Shown here piece after piece: positions 25,553 through 33,572 of a DNA stretch of 34,342 nucleotides. The position numbers and the translations under genes were made by a program. Every line of letters starts with the position of its first letter. Position 1 is the stretch's first letter. Source of the DNA: Embleya sp040605455 (lineage in GTDB: Bacteria > Actinomycetota > Actinomycetes > Streptomycetales > Streptomycetaceae); the NCBI RefSeq assembly GCF_040605455.1, contig NZ_JBEXCV010000102.1, forward strand, positions 1-34,342. The letters run 5' to 3'. The notes under the pieces are model-generated. The model had not been told where the DNA came from. It saw only the letters and a program-made list of their open reading frames with translations, and did no database searches.

Positions 25553-25810
25553 ATGCGCGGTACGGGGTCCCGATCTCGAACAAGTCCTGGACGTGTTGGG
25601 CTCGTTGCCGCTGCGGCCGTCGGCCGTACCGCGGGAAGGACCGGTGAACGGTTTAACGCCGCCGGGAGGACCCGCCTACTTGTTCTGACGTACAAACCGG
25701 CGAGCACATCCTCGTACCGTGAAACAAAGCCGCAGGAACGCGGCGACACACACACTCGAAGGGGTCCGCCCGGGGACCTGTTCGCTCTGGCGAACGCGAT
25801 CGCGCCGCTT
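25553..25810 (+). pseudogene. Decayed second pucR-type regulator gene
   Basis: Reading from the ATG at 25553 with one frameshift gives PDLEQVLDVLGSLPLRP and SAVPREGPV. The intact regulator has PDLGQVLEVLGSSLLRPLTVLPERLVPV. Similarity is then lost until 25774-25805, which encodes GDLFALANAIA, identical to an internal segment of the intact protein about 150 residues in. The rest, including the helix-turn-helix, is missing. The upstream 110 bases also align with the intact locus. Orientation is opposite to the intact copy. Confidence 0.7.
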
Positions 25811-25859
25811 CCGGACGCCCCCGCGGCCGGCGTCAGCGCATCGCCGTCACCCGCGCACC

Positions 25860-25997
25860 GAGCTCCTGACCATGCTGTTCACGTCGCACAACCTCGCGTC
25901 GTGCAGGAGGCGCGCGATGCCGCCGTCGTCATGCGCCACGGACGCCTCGTCGAGGAAGTGCACGCCGGCACGAGTACACCCGAATCTTTCCGCACGC
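25860..25997 (+). pseudogene. Remnant of the C-terminal part of an ABC transporter ATPase gene
   Basis: One frame reads ELLTMLFTSHNLA. After a single frameshift the adjoining frame reads VVQEARDAAVVMRHGRLVEE. Together they match the switch-histidine region and following strand of peptide-type ABC ATPases (general pattern LFISHDLAVVREVADRVVVMRHGRLVEEG). Walker A, signature and Walker B are absent. It is not an obvious copy of the nearby oppD or oppF, so another peptide transporter gene once stood upstream of the dipeptidase gene. Confidence 0.6.
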
Positions 25998-26045
25998 GGT
26001 TCCACTTCCGGCCCACGTGCTCCCTGCCACGCGAAAGGATCCGTC

Positions 26046-27068
26046 GTGTCCTTGGACCTGCATCACCGCGCAGTCGTCGCCGATGCCCACAACGACCTCC
26101 TGATGGCCGTTGCCGCCCGCCCTCCCAAGCACTGGGGCGGTTTCTTCCGGGACCGGTGGCTGCCGCAGCTGCGCGAGGGCGGCATCGACATCCAGGTTCT
26201 GCCGGTGTTCATCGACGAGCAGTACCAACCGGAGGGGGCATTGCGGCAAACCCTGCGCATGATCGAGTGCGGTCATGTCCTCGCCGAGGCCAACGCCGAA
26301 CACGTTGCCCTGTGCGTCAGCGGCGCGGACATCGACAGGGCTCTCGCCGACAACAGGATCGCCCTCGTTCTGGCTCTGGAGAGCGCACCGGGTATCGACG
26401 CCTCCGTCGAACTGTTCTCCACCTTCTTCCGGCTCGGTGTGCGTATCGCTTCGATCGCCCACTGGGGACGCACCCCGCTCGCCGACGGCAGCCGGGAGGA
26501 CGCCACCGGCAGTCGACTGACCTCCCCCGGCGTCCGGGCGCTGCAGGAAATGGAACGTCTGGGCATGCTTTTCGACATTTCCCATCTGGGGTCGAGCGGC
26601 GTCGGCCATGTTCTGGAGCTGGCCACCCGCCCGGTGATCGCTACCCATTCCTGCGCCCGCGCGCTGCGGGATCACCACCGCAACCTCACCGACGATCAGA
26701 TCCGTGGTGTGGCCGGCACCGGCGGAGTGGTGTGTGTGAACTTCGTTCCGGGCTTCCTCACCGACGACGAGGCGAAGGTGAGCGTCGACCGGGTCATCGA
26801 CCACATCGACCACGTTGTCTCCGTGGCCGGGATCGACCACGTCGGCCTCGGATCGGACTTCCTCCGCGAGGTCATAGCGGACGTCACCCCGCCCTGCTGC
26901 GAGGACGCCGACGACGAGGACCCCCTCTTCGACTTCCCCGATCTGGAGGGCCCGGCCGGCATGCCCCTGGTCACCGCGGCGATGATCCGCCGGGGCATGC
27001 CCGAGGAGCACATCTTGAAGATCTTGGGCGGGAACACGCGGCGGCTCATGAGCGAGCACATGGGCTGA
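26046..27068 (+). CDS. Membrane (renal) dipeptidase family peptidase, M19
   Basis: This 340-residue binuclear zinc dipeptidase probably acts in the cytoplasm, as there is no signal peptide. DAHNDLL supplies H15 and D17. ALESA supplies the bridging E112. FDISHLG gives H180, ATHSCAR gives H201, and GLGSDF gives the late aspartate. The C-terminus ILGGNTRRLM is typical. The GTG at 26046 has AAAGGAT upstream. From family knowledge, bacterial M19 enzymes cleave dipeptides with a D-amino acid at the C-terminus. That fits the racemase and acyltransferase encoded downstream and the peptide transporter next door. Its stop overlaps the next start (TGATG). A decayed duplicate of its 5' end lies at 18508-18705. 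Confidence 0.92.
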   Translation: MSLDLHHRAVVADAHNDLLMAVAARPPKHWGGFFRDRWLPQLREGGIDIQVLPVFIDEQYQPEGALRQTLRMIECGHVLAEANAEHVALCVSGADIDRALADNRIALVLALESAPGIDASVELFSTFFRLGVRIASIAHWGRTPLADGSREDATGSRLTSPGVRALQEMERLGMLFDISHLGSSGVGHVLELATRPVIATHSCARALRDHHRNLTDDQIRGVAGTGGVVCVNFVPGFLTDDEAKVSVDRVIDHIDHVVSVAGIDHVGLGSDFLREVIADVTPPCCEDADDEDPLFDFPDLEGPAGMPLVTAAMIRRGMPEEHILKILGGNTRRLMSEHMG

Positions 27069-27358
27069 TGCCCGATCAGCTTCGGCTGCACCCGGCGTGC
27101 CCTGTGACCCACCGGGGAGCAGCGTTGCCCGCGCTGGGTCCAGGACACGAATCGGCCGTACAGCTCGGCCTCGCTCCGCTACGGCGGACGGCTGTCTGCG
27201 CAGTCCCCGACGCCAACCACACCGCCGGGGTGAGGTGTCCCGCGCTCGACGGCCGGCGGGCCGGCGATCCCGCGCACACCGACCACGAACACGTCATCAC
27301 CGCCACCATGCCGGCCCGCGCCCGGCCCCTGGCCCACCCAGTCGGAGCACTGCGATGA
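27068..27358 (+). CDS. Small ORF coupled to both neighbours, function unknown
   Basis: This 96-residue frame begins ATG at 27068 inside the dipeptidase stop (TGATG) and ends TGA overlapping the GNAT start (ATGA). It thus exactly bridges the two genes. Sequence includes HPACPVTHRGAALPALGPGH and DPAHTDHEHVITATM. It is rich in Ala, Pro and His, with no membrane helix or signal peptide. Third-position GC bias is weaker than in its neighbours, particularly in the first half. It may be a real coupled gene, a shortened relic of a larger enzyme, or chance. I recognise no family. Confidence 0.4.
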   Translation: MPDQLRLHPACPVTHRGAALPALGPGHESAVQLGLAPLRRTAVCAVPDANHTAGVRCPALDGRRAGDPAHTDHEHVITATMPARARPLAHPVGALR

Positions 27359-28122
27359 GCGGATCCACAATCCGAGAACTGCACATGATGGAGGACTTCG
27401 ATGCCGTCAGCCACCTCTACGCCGACATCTGGGGGTCCCAACCCGGCAGCTCACCCATCTCCGCCGAGGTCATGCGGGCACTCTCGCACGCCGGTAACTA
27501 CGTGGCCGGAGCATACGAGGACGGCCGCCTGGTGGGGGCGTCGGTCGCCTTCTTCGGCGAACCCATAGGCACCAGCCTGCACTCGCACATCACCGGCGCC
27601 GTAGTGGGGCGCGGTGTGGGCCTTGCCCTCAAGATGCATCAGCGGCAGTGGGCGCTCGCCCATCGACTGAGGCGCATCACCTGGACGTACGACCCGCTCA
27701 TCCGCCGCAACGCCTACTTCAATCTGACCAAACTGGGCGCTCGGCCGGAACAGTACTTGCCGTCCTTCTACGGTGCGATGGACGACGCCATCAACGGCGG
27801 CGACGAGTCCGACCGGGTCCTGGTCGCCTGGGATCTCACCGCGCCCTCCCCGCCCGCGGTGATCGAAGTGCCCGGGGGCGCCGCTCACAGCCTCCGCAAT
27901 CACGAAGGCCGCCCGGAGACCGCTGCGACCGACGCCGAGACCGTACTCATCGACCTCCCCGATGACATCGAGGCCCTGCGCCTTACGGATCCCGGCGCTG
28001 CCCGGGCTTGGCGGCTGACCGTACGAGAAACCCTGGGCGGCTTGCTCGCCGAAGGTGCCCGTGTCATCGGTTTCCACGAACGCCGCCGCTACGTGGTCCA
28101 ACGCACCACAACCCATGTTTGA
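27355..28122 (+). CDS. GNAT-superfamily N-acyltransferase (COG3375-like)
   Basis: This 255-residue cytosolic protein contains LYADIWG, GNYVAGAYEDGRLVGASVAF and the acyl-CoA-binding-type SHITGAVVGRGVGLALKMHQ, followed by RRITWTYDPLIRRNAYFNLT and KLGA. This is a distinctive GNAT subfamily found beside N-acylamino acid racemase genes. In Geobacillus such a GNAT succinylates D-amino acids so that the racemase can invert them, and I infer a similar D-amino acid N-acylation here. The ATG at 27355 has GGAG nine bases upstream and overlaps the preceding small ORF. The racemase gene follows after 21 bases. Confidence 0.82.
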   Translation: MSGSTIRELHMMEDFDAVSHLYADIWGSQPGSSPISAEVMRALSHAGNYVAGAYEDGRLVGASVAFFGEPIGTSLHSHITGAVVGRGVGLALKMHQRQWALAHRLRRITWTYDPLIRRNAYFNLTKLGARPEQYLPSFYGAMDDAINGGDESDRVLVAWDLTAPSPPAVIEVPGGAAHSLRNHEGRPETAATDAETVLIDLPDDIEALRLTDPGAARAWRLTVRETLGGLLAEGARVIGFHERRRYVVQRTTTHV

Positions 28123-28143
28123 CCGCCTGCAAAGGAGCCAGTC

Positions 28144-29253
28144 ATGAAGACGAAGATTTCCGGCGTCGAGCTGCGTCGGATCGCGATGCCGCTCGTCGCC
28201 CCGTTCCGTACCTCCTTCGGCGTGGAGACCAGCCGAGATGTGCTGCTGGTCCGCGTCGTCACCGCCGATCACGAGGGTTGGGCCGAATGCGGGGCCATGT
28301 CCGAGCCGCGCTATTCCTCCGAGTACGTCGCCTGCGCCCAGCACGTCCTGCGCAAGTTCCTCATCCCCGCCTTGCCGAAGGACGGCTTGGACGTGCACGC
28401 GGTGGGACGTGTCCTGCAACCCTTCACCGGCCACCGGATGGCGAAGTCCGCGCTGGAGACAGCGGTGCTGGACGCGCAGCTCCGCAGTGCCGACGAGTCC
28501 TTCGGCTCCTACCTGGGTGCCGCTCGGGACCGGGTCCCCTGCGGGGTCTCGGTCGGGATCATGGACTCCGTGCCCGAACTCCTCGACGCGGTGGAGAGGT
28601 ACATCGCCGAGGGCTACGTCCGGATCAAGCTGAAGATCGAGCCCGGCTGGGACTTCGGCCCGGTACGTGCCGTGCGCGAGCGCTTCGGGGACGATCTGCT
28701 CCTGCAGGTCGACGCCAACGCCGCCTACACGCTGTCGGATGCCCGACACCTCGCCGGACTGGACGACTTCGGACTCCAACTGATCGAACAGCCCTTGGCC
28801 AACGACGACATGGTCCAACACGCCGAACTGGCCAAGCTGCTGCGCACCCCGATCTGCCTGGACGAATCCATCAAGTCCGCTGCCGACGCCGCGGCGGCCA
28901 TCTCCCTCGGCGCCTGCTCCGTCATCAACATCAAGCCGGGCCGCGTCGGCGGCTATCTCGAAGCCCGCCGCATCCACGACCTCGCTCGCGCCCACGGCGT
29001 CCCCGTCTGGTGCGGCGGGATGCTGGAGACCGGCATCGGCCGCGCCGCCAACGTGGCTCTGGCCGCCCTGCCCGGCTTCACCCTCCCAGGCGACACTTCC
29101 GGCTCCGGCCGGTACTTCGCCACCGACATCACGGAGCCGTTCGTCCTCTCCGACGGGCACCTCGAGGTCCCCACCGGCCCCGGCCTCGGCATCGAGCCCC
29201 TTCCCGACGTTCTCAACGAGGTAACCACGTCGAGCGAATGGGTAGCGATGTAA
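28144..29253 (+). CDS. N-acylamino acid racemase / o-succinylbenzoate synthase (enolase superfamily)
   Basis: This 369-residue magnesium-dependent cytosolic enzyme of the muconate-lactonising subgroup shows close residue-by-residue resemblance to actinomycete N-acylamino acid racemase: ELRRIAMPLVAPFRTSFGVE at the N-terminus, then FTGHRMAK and GVSVGIMDS. VRIKLKIEPGWD carries the catalytic K162/K164 pair. QVDANAAY (D190), LIEQPL (E215) and CLDES (D240) are the metal ligands. NIKPGRVGG carries K264, the opposite base. The GNAT neighbour favours racemisation of N-acyl-D to N-acyl-L amino acids. o-Succinylbenzoate synthase activity is possible, but no menaquinone genes are nearby. AAAGGAG precedes ATG 28144. 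Confidence 0.93.
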   Translation: MKTKISGVELRRIAMPLVAPFRTSFGVETSRDVLLVRVVTADHEGWAECGAMSEPRYSSEYVACAQHVLRKFLIPALPKDGLDVHAVGRVLQPFTGHRMAKSALETAVLDAQLRSADESFGSYLGAARDRVPCGVSVGIMDSVPELLDAVERYIAEGYVRIKLKIEPGWDFGPVRAVRERFGDDLLLQVDANAAYTLSDARHLAGLDDFGLQLIEQPLANDDMVQHAELAKLLRTPICLDESIKSAADAAAAISLGACSVINIKPGRVGGYLEARRIHDLARAHGVPVWCGGMLETGIGRAANVALAALPGFTLPGDTSGSGRYFATDITEPFVLSDGHLEVPTGPGLGIEPLPDVLNEVTTSSEWVAM

Positions 29254-29317
29254 GTGCGTGCCTGCGAACCCCGAGGCCGCACGTCGGCCGACGACGGCGA
29301 AAAAGCGGCGTGGTCGG

Positions 29318-29850
29318 TCAGGGCCCGAAGTGCAGGTAGGGGGCCCAGAGCGTCGGGTTGAACGGGGCCGTGCGACGGAGCTCTCGAAGGGCGTGGTGTA
29401 CCGCGTGAGCAGCCCGATTCGGGTGAAGGGTGCCGTCGTCGATCAAGGTGTCGTAGATCAGGCCGGCGACCGAGGTCTCCTGGGCGTAGTCGTGATCGAT
29501 CGCCTGCCACAAGCCGGCGATGACATGGCGACGATGGCCGGGGCGGTCAGGCCCAGCGCGTCCGCCACGGCGGCGGCGGGAGCGTACACGTGCGACGCGG
29601 CGGCCTCGGCCACGGCGGAGATCGCCGATTCCCGATGGTGTTCGACGGCCGCGGAGAGCATCCATGCCGCGTATTCGGCGTCCTCGGCCACGGTTTCGGG
29701 CTGTTGCGAGGGCAACCGACTCACCACCCATTGCACCGCGTGGCGTACGGCGGAGTGCACCTCGTGGGACGACAGCGACGCGGGGTCCGGTGTACGGGCC
29801 ACACGCAGCAGCTCCGCCTCGATATCCTCCCCTCGCGAGGCCGGTACCAC
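29318..29850 (-). pseudogene. Frameshifted remnant with CHAT-domain-like C-terminus
   Basis: From 29850 a frame reads about 108 plausible residues (ELLRVARTPDPASLSSHEVH, AEDAEYAAWMLSAAVEHHRE, AAVADALGLTAPAIVA). At about 29525 it must shift to another frame, which continues VIAGLWQAIDHDYAQETSVA, then AAHAVHHALRELR and LWAPYLHFGP before the stop at 29318. That ending matches the last part of CHAT (caspase-like) domains, in which ...ALHxAxRxLR...WAPFVHxG is typical. The catalytic His-Cys region is absent. The upstream part has no recognised domain, so two gene remnants may be fused here. No start with a good ribosome site was found. Confidence 0.5.
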
Positions 29851-29897
29851 CGGGCTTTTGCGGAACTTCCCCCTGCGTCGGAAGAACCGGATTGTCG

Positions 29898-29932
29898 TGG
29901 CGGACGGTGCCGCTTCGTGGCACCGTCCGCCA
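29898..29932 (-). terminator. Terminator of the SsuA/TauA-type transporter operon
   Basis: A perfect 14-bp stem (29898-29911 with 29919-29932, arm TGGCGGACGGTGCC) has a 7-base loop. It lies 87 bases beyond the stop of the binding-protein gene, the last gene of the transporter operon. Confidence 0.7.
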
Positions 29933-30019
29933 TGGAGTAGGGCCGACAGGACATGATCGAACTCGGTGGCCGCAGGCGGGCGTTCGATCCGGTGCCGCCC
30001 GAATGAGGGGCCGCCGTGC

Positions 30020-31165
30020 TCAGGGGCCGGTGTGGCCCACGGCCTCCGCGTAGAGGGACCGATCGACGAGCTTGTCCTCCGGCAGCGCGGGGGCCTCGAC
30101 CACCTTGCCCTCGATGTACATCTTCTGGACCCGGTCGGTCGTGCCGCCGCGGATCTCCCAGTCGACCACCTGCGCGGGCACCGACCTCAGCAGTTCGGGC
30201 TTGCTGCCCAGCGTCGTCGCCAACTCCTGGACGAAGGCCGGGTCCTGCTTGTAGTCGCCCGCGAAGTACGTGTTCACGGTGCGGATCAGCGCGCGCAGGA
30301 ACGCGACGCCGGCGTCCCGGTTCTTTGCCAGGAGGTTTTGCCCGTAGAGCATTCCGCCGAGCGGCTCGCCGACCGGCTGACCGCCCAGGAAGGTGTACTC
30401 GGGCTTGCCCTCGAAGTCCTTCCAGATCGGGTCGAGCAGCCAGGCAGCGTCGATGCCACCGTTTTTGAACGCCTCGGGCACGCCCGCGCCGTCCAATTGT
30501 TGGAAGGAGACCTCGGTGGGCTTGGTCTTGTGCTGGACGAGCACGCTCTCGATCGGATACATGATCACCGACGTCTTGCCCACCAGGGTGCCGAAACGCG
30601 CGTTCTTGAGGTCGACCGCGTCCCCGGTCTTGCCGTTTTTGACCCGGGCCCAGACCCCGGTCTTGGACTCGGGGGCAACCGAGTAGTTGCCTGCGACCCA
30701 CTTGATGTCGAAGCCCTGCTTGACCGCGTTGACCATGCCCGCCTCGGGTGCCGAATACAGCACGTCCACTTGGCCCTTGGCGAGCAGCGTGATCGCATCG
30801 GTGGCCGGCATCTGCTTGAGTTCGACGTCCAGGCCCTCCTTCGCGAACTCGCCCTTGGCGATCGCGGTGCGCAGCGGTCCGAGATATTCGGCGGACAAGG
30901 ATCCCGCCGTCACGGTGATCTTCACCCTCTGCGCGAGCGGCTTGGCGGCGGGCGAACCCGCCTTGCAGCGCGCGGGCTTGCGGGTCGGGGCCAGGTCGGC
31001 CGGATCGGTCCACGCGTTTTCGCAACCCGCTACCGCCTCGATCGCACGCTTGGGCTGCGAGGGCTTGTCCCGGTCCGAACCGGAGTCGGCGGAGCCGCCG
31101 CACGCGGCGAGCAGCGTGGTGCATGCCAACAAGGCGGTGATTGTCAGGAATCCGCGTCTCGCCAT
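30020..31165 (-). CDS. ABC transporter substrate-binding lipoprotein, SsuA/TauA/NMT1 type
   Basis: This 381-residue extracellular lipoprotein has signal LTITALLACTTLLAAC with lipidated C22. Its type II binding-protein fold includes EGLDVELKQMPATDAITLLA, GQVDVLYSAPEAGMVNAV and GGIDAAWLLDPIWKDF, as in sulfonate, nitrate, taurine and pyrimidine-precursor binders. I chose the ATG at 31165 because GAAAGG lies eight bases upstream and the lipobox then sits at the normal distance. It is transcribed last, after the ATPase and permease genes. The ligand cannot be told from sequence. No desulfonation gene is nearby. Confidence 0.87.
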   Translation of the reverse strand: MARRGFLTITALLACTTLLAACGGSADSGSDRDKPSQPKRAIEAVAGCENAWTDPADLAPTRKPARCKAGSPAAKPLAQRVKITVTAGSLSAEYLGPLRTAIAKGEFAKEGLDVELKQMPATDAITLLAKGQVDVLYSAPEAGMVNAVKQGFDIKWVAGNYSVAPESKTGVWARVKNGKTGDAVDLKNARFGTLVGKTSVIMYPIESVLVQHKTKPTEVSFQQLDGAGVPEAFKNGGIDAAWLLDPIWKDFEGKPEYTFLGGQPVGEPLGGMLYGQNLLAKNRDAGVAFLRALIRTVNTYFAGDYKQDPAFVQELATTLGSKPELLRSVPAQVVDWEIRGGTTDRVQKMYIEGKVVEAPALPEDKLVDRSLYAEAVGHTGP

Positions 31166-31249
31166 GATGTGCCTTTCGGAGTCGGTGCGCCGAAGTGTGG
31201 TCCGGCCCGGCCGCGCACGAAGCGGCCCGGCCAAGGTGGTGACGTCGCG

Positions 31250-32122
31250 TCAGGACTGGCCGGGACCGCGGTCGCGCGGTGCCCACGGGGTGCAGAGTCG
31301 ACCCACGGAGCGGATCAGCTCGGAGAAGAGCACGCCGACGATCGCGACCACGATGATCCCGACGAACATCGCGCGGTTGTCGAAGAGCTGGCGCGAGTTG
31401 AAGATCACGTAGCCCAGGCCCTTGTTGTCGGGCGAGGCGATCCCCTCGGAGGCGATGATGACCAGGACCGCGACGCCCGCCGAGATCCGCAGACCCACCA
31501 TGACCTGCGGCAGCGACGCGGGCAGCAAAACGTGCCGGAACATCTGCCAGGGACCGGCGCCGAAGACCGCCCCCGCCTCGCGGTAGCCGTCGGGCACGGC
31601 GATGACGGCGGCCATCGTGGCGATCCAGACGAAGAAGAACACCGTCACCGCGACGAGCGCGATGTGCGGCGCCTCGCCGAGGCCGAACATGGTCATGAAG
31701 ATCGGCAGGAGCGCGAGCTTGGGTACCACGTACAGGGCGTCCAGGGTGGGTTCGAGCGCGGCCCGGATCAGCGCGTTGGTACCCATCAGGAGGCCGACGG
31801 CGAATCCGCCGAAGGCGCCGATCGCGTAGCCGGGCAGGACCCTGGCCAGTGTGGCCCACACGTCCGGCCACAGCTTGCCGTCGGCGGCGTCGGTCCAGCC
31901 GTCCGCGACGATGGTCGAGGGCGCGGGATAGAGTCGGTCGTCGATCCACCCCTGGTTCGCCGCGAGTTGCCACCACAGCAGGAGCACCACGGGAACGGCG
32001 ACGGCCAGGCCGATCTCCAGGAGTCGCCGTCGCGTCCGCGCTCGGCCGGGGTCGCGCTCGGCGGCGCCCGGCTCGCGGACCAGCACCCGGATCGGCGCGT
32101 TGTCCTTCACGGTGACCGTCAC
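31250..32122 (-). CDS. ABC transporter permease, SsuC/TauC type
   Basis: This 290-residue inner-membrane protein has a hydrophilic start, about six helices (first LLEIGLAVAVPVVLLLWW), PAPSTIV after the first helix as is usual in SsuC/TauC, and the ATPase-docking loop GYREAGAVFGAGPWQMFRHV followed by LLPASLPQV. The GTG at 32122 overlaps the stop of the ATPase gene (GTGA). An 84-base gap precedes the binding-protein gene. Confidence 0.9.
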   Translation of the reverse strand: MTVTVKDNAPIRVLVREPGAAERDPGRARTRRRLLEIGLAVAVPVVLLLWWQLAANQGWIDDRLYPAPSTIVADGWTDAADGKLWPDVWATLARVLPGYAIGAFGGFAVGLLMGTNALIRAALEPTLDALYVVPKLALLPIFMTMFGLGEAPHIALVAVTVFFFVWIATMAAVIAVPDGYREAGAVFGAGPWQMFRHVLLPASLPQVMVGLRISAGVAVLVIIASEGIASPDNKGLGYVIFNSRQLFDNRAMFVGIIVVAIVGVLFSELIRSVGRLCTPWAPRDRGPGQS

Positions 32123-33006
32123 GACGCGACCTCCTCCTTGTCCTTCATCTGCCTGCCGCCCTGCTTCGGGTCCCGGTCCTGCTCCCGGTCCGTCTCCTGC
32201 TCGCGGGTGGACGCTTGCTCGACCTCCCCGCGCAACAAATCCCACAGTTCGGCCTGCATCGCGGCGAACTCCGGTGACCTGCGCACCTCTCCGGTGCGCG
32301 GGCGGGCGAACGGCGGTACCCGCTCGGCGATCAGTCGACCCGGGCGCGCGGACATCACCAGGACGCGGTCGCCCAGGACCAGCGCCTCCTCCAGGCTGTG
32401 CGTCACGAACAGGACGGTGCGCCGGTCCGCCTGGCAGATTTCCAGGAGTTCGTCCTGGAGGATCGTCCGCAACTGCGCGTCCAGGGCCGCGAACGGTTCG
32501 TCCATGAGCAGGATTTCCGGCTCCACCGCGAGCGCGCGGGCGATCGATACGCGCTGCTGCATCCCGCCGGACAGGGCCGCGGGGTAGCGGTCGGCGAAGT
32601 CGGCGAGGCCGAGTCGACCCAGCCAGTCGCGTGCTCGCGCGTTCGCCTCCTTGCGTGGTACCCGGCGCAGGTCCAGGCCGAACCGGACGTTGGCCAGTAC
32701 CGTCTTCCACGGGCTGATGCCGTAGTTCTGGAACACCATCGCGGCGGGGTGCGCACTCGCCGCCGTCACCTCGACCCGGCCGGCAGTCGGCTTGACCAGG
32801 CCGGCCACGATCCGCAGGAACGTGGACTTGCCACACCCGGACGGGCCGACGATGCAGCAGAACTCTCCGGCGCCGACGTCCAGGTCGAGTGGACCGAGCG
32901 CGTGCACCCGGCTCGCGCCGCGACCGAACCGGCGCTCGATTTCAACGGCTCGGATTCTGCCGGCCTGCGCGGCCGGTTCGGGCAGCTCCTGACCCACGTG
33001 TCTCAC
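32119..33006 (-). CDS. ABC transporter ATP-binding protein, SsuB/TauB type
   Basis: This 295-residue cytosolic ATPase has Walker A GPSGCGKST, Q-loop MVFQNYGISPWKTV, signature LSGGMQQRVSIARAL, Walker B ILLMDEPFAALD and switch VTHSLEEA. It ends in a charged, Gln/Glu/Arg/Asp/Lys-rich tail. I chose the GTG at 33006 (GGAG eight bases upstream). A 26-codon extension to 33084 looks non-coding. It is the first gene of the operon, and the promoter is expected between 33010 and 33180. Confidence 0.9.
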   Translation of the reverse strand: MRHVGQELPEPAAQAGRIRAVEIERRFGRGASRVHALGPLDLDVGAGEFCCIVGPSGCGKSTFLRIVAGLVKPTAGRVEVTAASAHPAAMVFQNYGISPWKTVLANVRFGLDLRRVPRKEANARARDWLGRLGLADFADRYPAALSGGMQQRVSIARALAVEPEILLMDEPFAALDAQLRTILQDELLEICQADRRTVLFVTHSLEEALVLGDRVLVMSARPGRLIAERVPPFARPRTGEVRRSPEFAAMQAELWDLLRGEVEQASTREQETDREQDRDPKQGGRQMKDKEEVAS

Positions 33007-33120
33007 CCCTGAACTCCGTGCGATCCGTCGATCCGTGCGTCCAGTGCCCGTGCGTGCGTGTTCGAGCACACCCGGTGTCCCCACCGGAGTCGATCATTCC
33101 GTTCGATTGGCGTGACGATA

Positions 33121-33133
33121 TGACGATGCGTCA
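33121..33133. promoter_or_regulatory. Operator-like palindrome upstream of the SsuB-type operon
   Basis: TGACGATGCGTCA is a perfect inverted repeat of TGACG with a 3-base centre. It sits in an AT-richer patch (33095-33180), and a half-similar TGACGATA directly precedes it. It lies 115 bases upstream of the ATPase start, where a regulator site would be expected. Confidence 0.4.
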
Positions 33134-33338
33134 GATTTCACAATCGATCGCATCGACAAGACGACATCGATCATGAGACATCCCCCACGCGCGGGCGCTC
33201 GTTCCGGCGAGGTCCGCTCGATCGTGCGCGTCACCGGGGGCGCGCGGCCCGGCGACTTCCGGGAACGGTGCCGCGGCGGTGCCGGCCTCGGGGCGGGGCC
33301 GCCGGCCGGGTCGACGAGGGCCTGCGCGACCGCGGAGC

Positions 33339-33554
33339 GCGGCCTCGGCTCACCAGGAGCTCGACGAACTCGTGGAACTGCGCGGCGCGCGGGATCCGGA
33401 CCGGCAGCGGCCCGGCCGTCAGGGCTTTCTCGTGGGCGACCTCGGCCAGGTTGCAGCCGCCGGTCGACGCGTCGATCCCGATGACGGACACCGAGACGAG
33501 CCGCTCCATGCCGGCCTTGGAGAAGACCTCGTGGCGGCCGAAGCCGGTGTTCAT
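33339..33554 (-). pseudogene. Fragment of an unrecognised conserved protein
   Basis: The minus-strand frame from ATG 33554 reads about 72 residues that look like a genuine protein: MNTGFGRHEVFSKAGMERLV, SVSVIGIDASTGGCNLAEVA and PVRIPRAAQFHEFVELL. After about 33339 the frame degenerates into Arg/Pro/Ser-rich sequence up to its stop at 33231. I cannot name the family. It abuts, head to head, the LivH-like fragment on the other strand, and no ribosome site is evident. Confidence 0.4.
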
Positions 33555-33572
33555 GGTCTGGGGCGGCGCTCG

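Noticed and set aside
25187..26045. N-terminal extension of the open frame before the dipeptidase
   Set aside because: It runs through hydrolase, regulator and ABC relics in the wrong frame. The dipeptidase starts at GTG 26046 in another frame, with its own ribosome site.
27451..29160. 569-codon minus-strand frame opposite GNAT and racemase
   Set aside because: It is antisense to two genes with intact catalytic motifs and shows no domain of its own.
29966..32587. 873-codon plus-strand frame opposite the SsuABC-type genes
   Set aside because: It spans three well-supported minus-strand genes and their junctions, and its composition is shadow-like.
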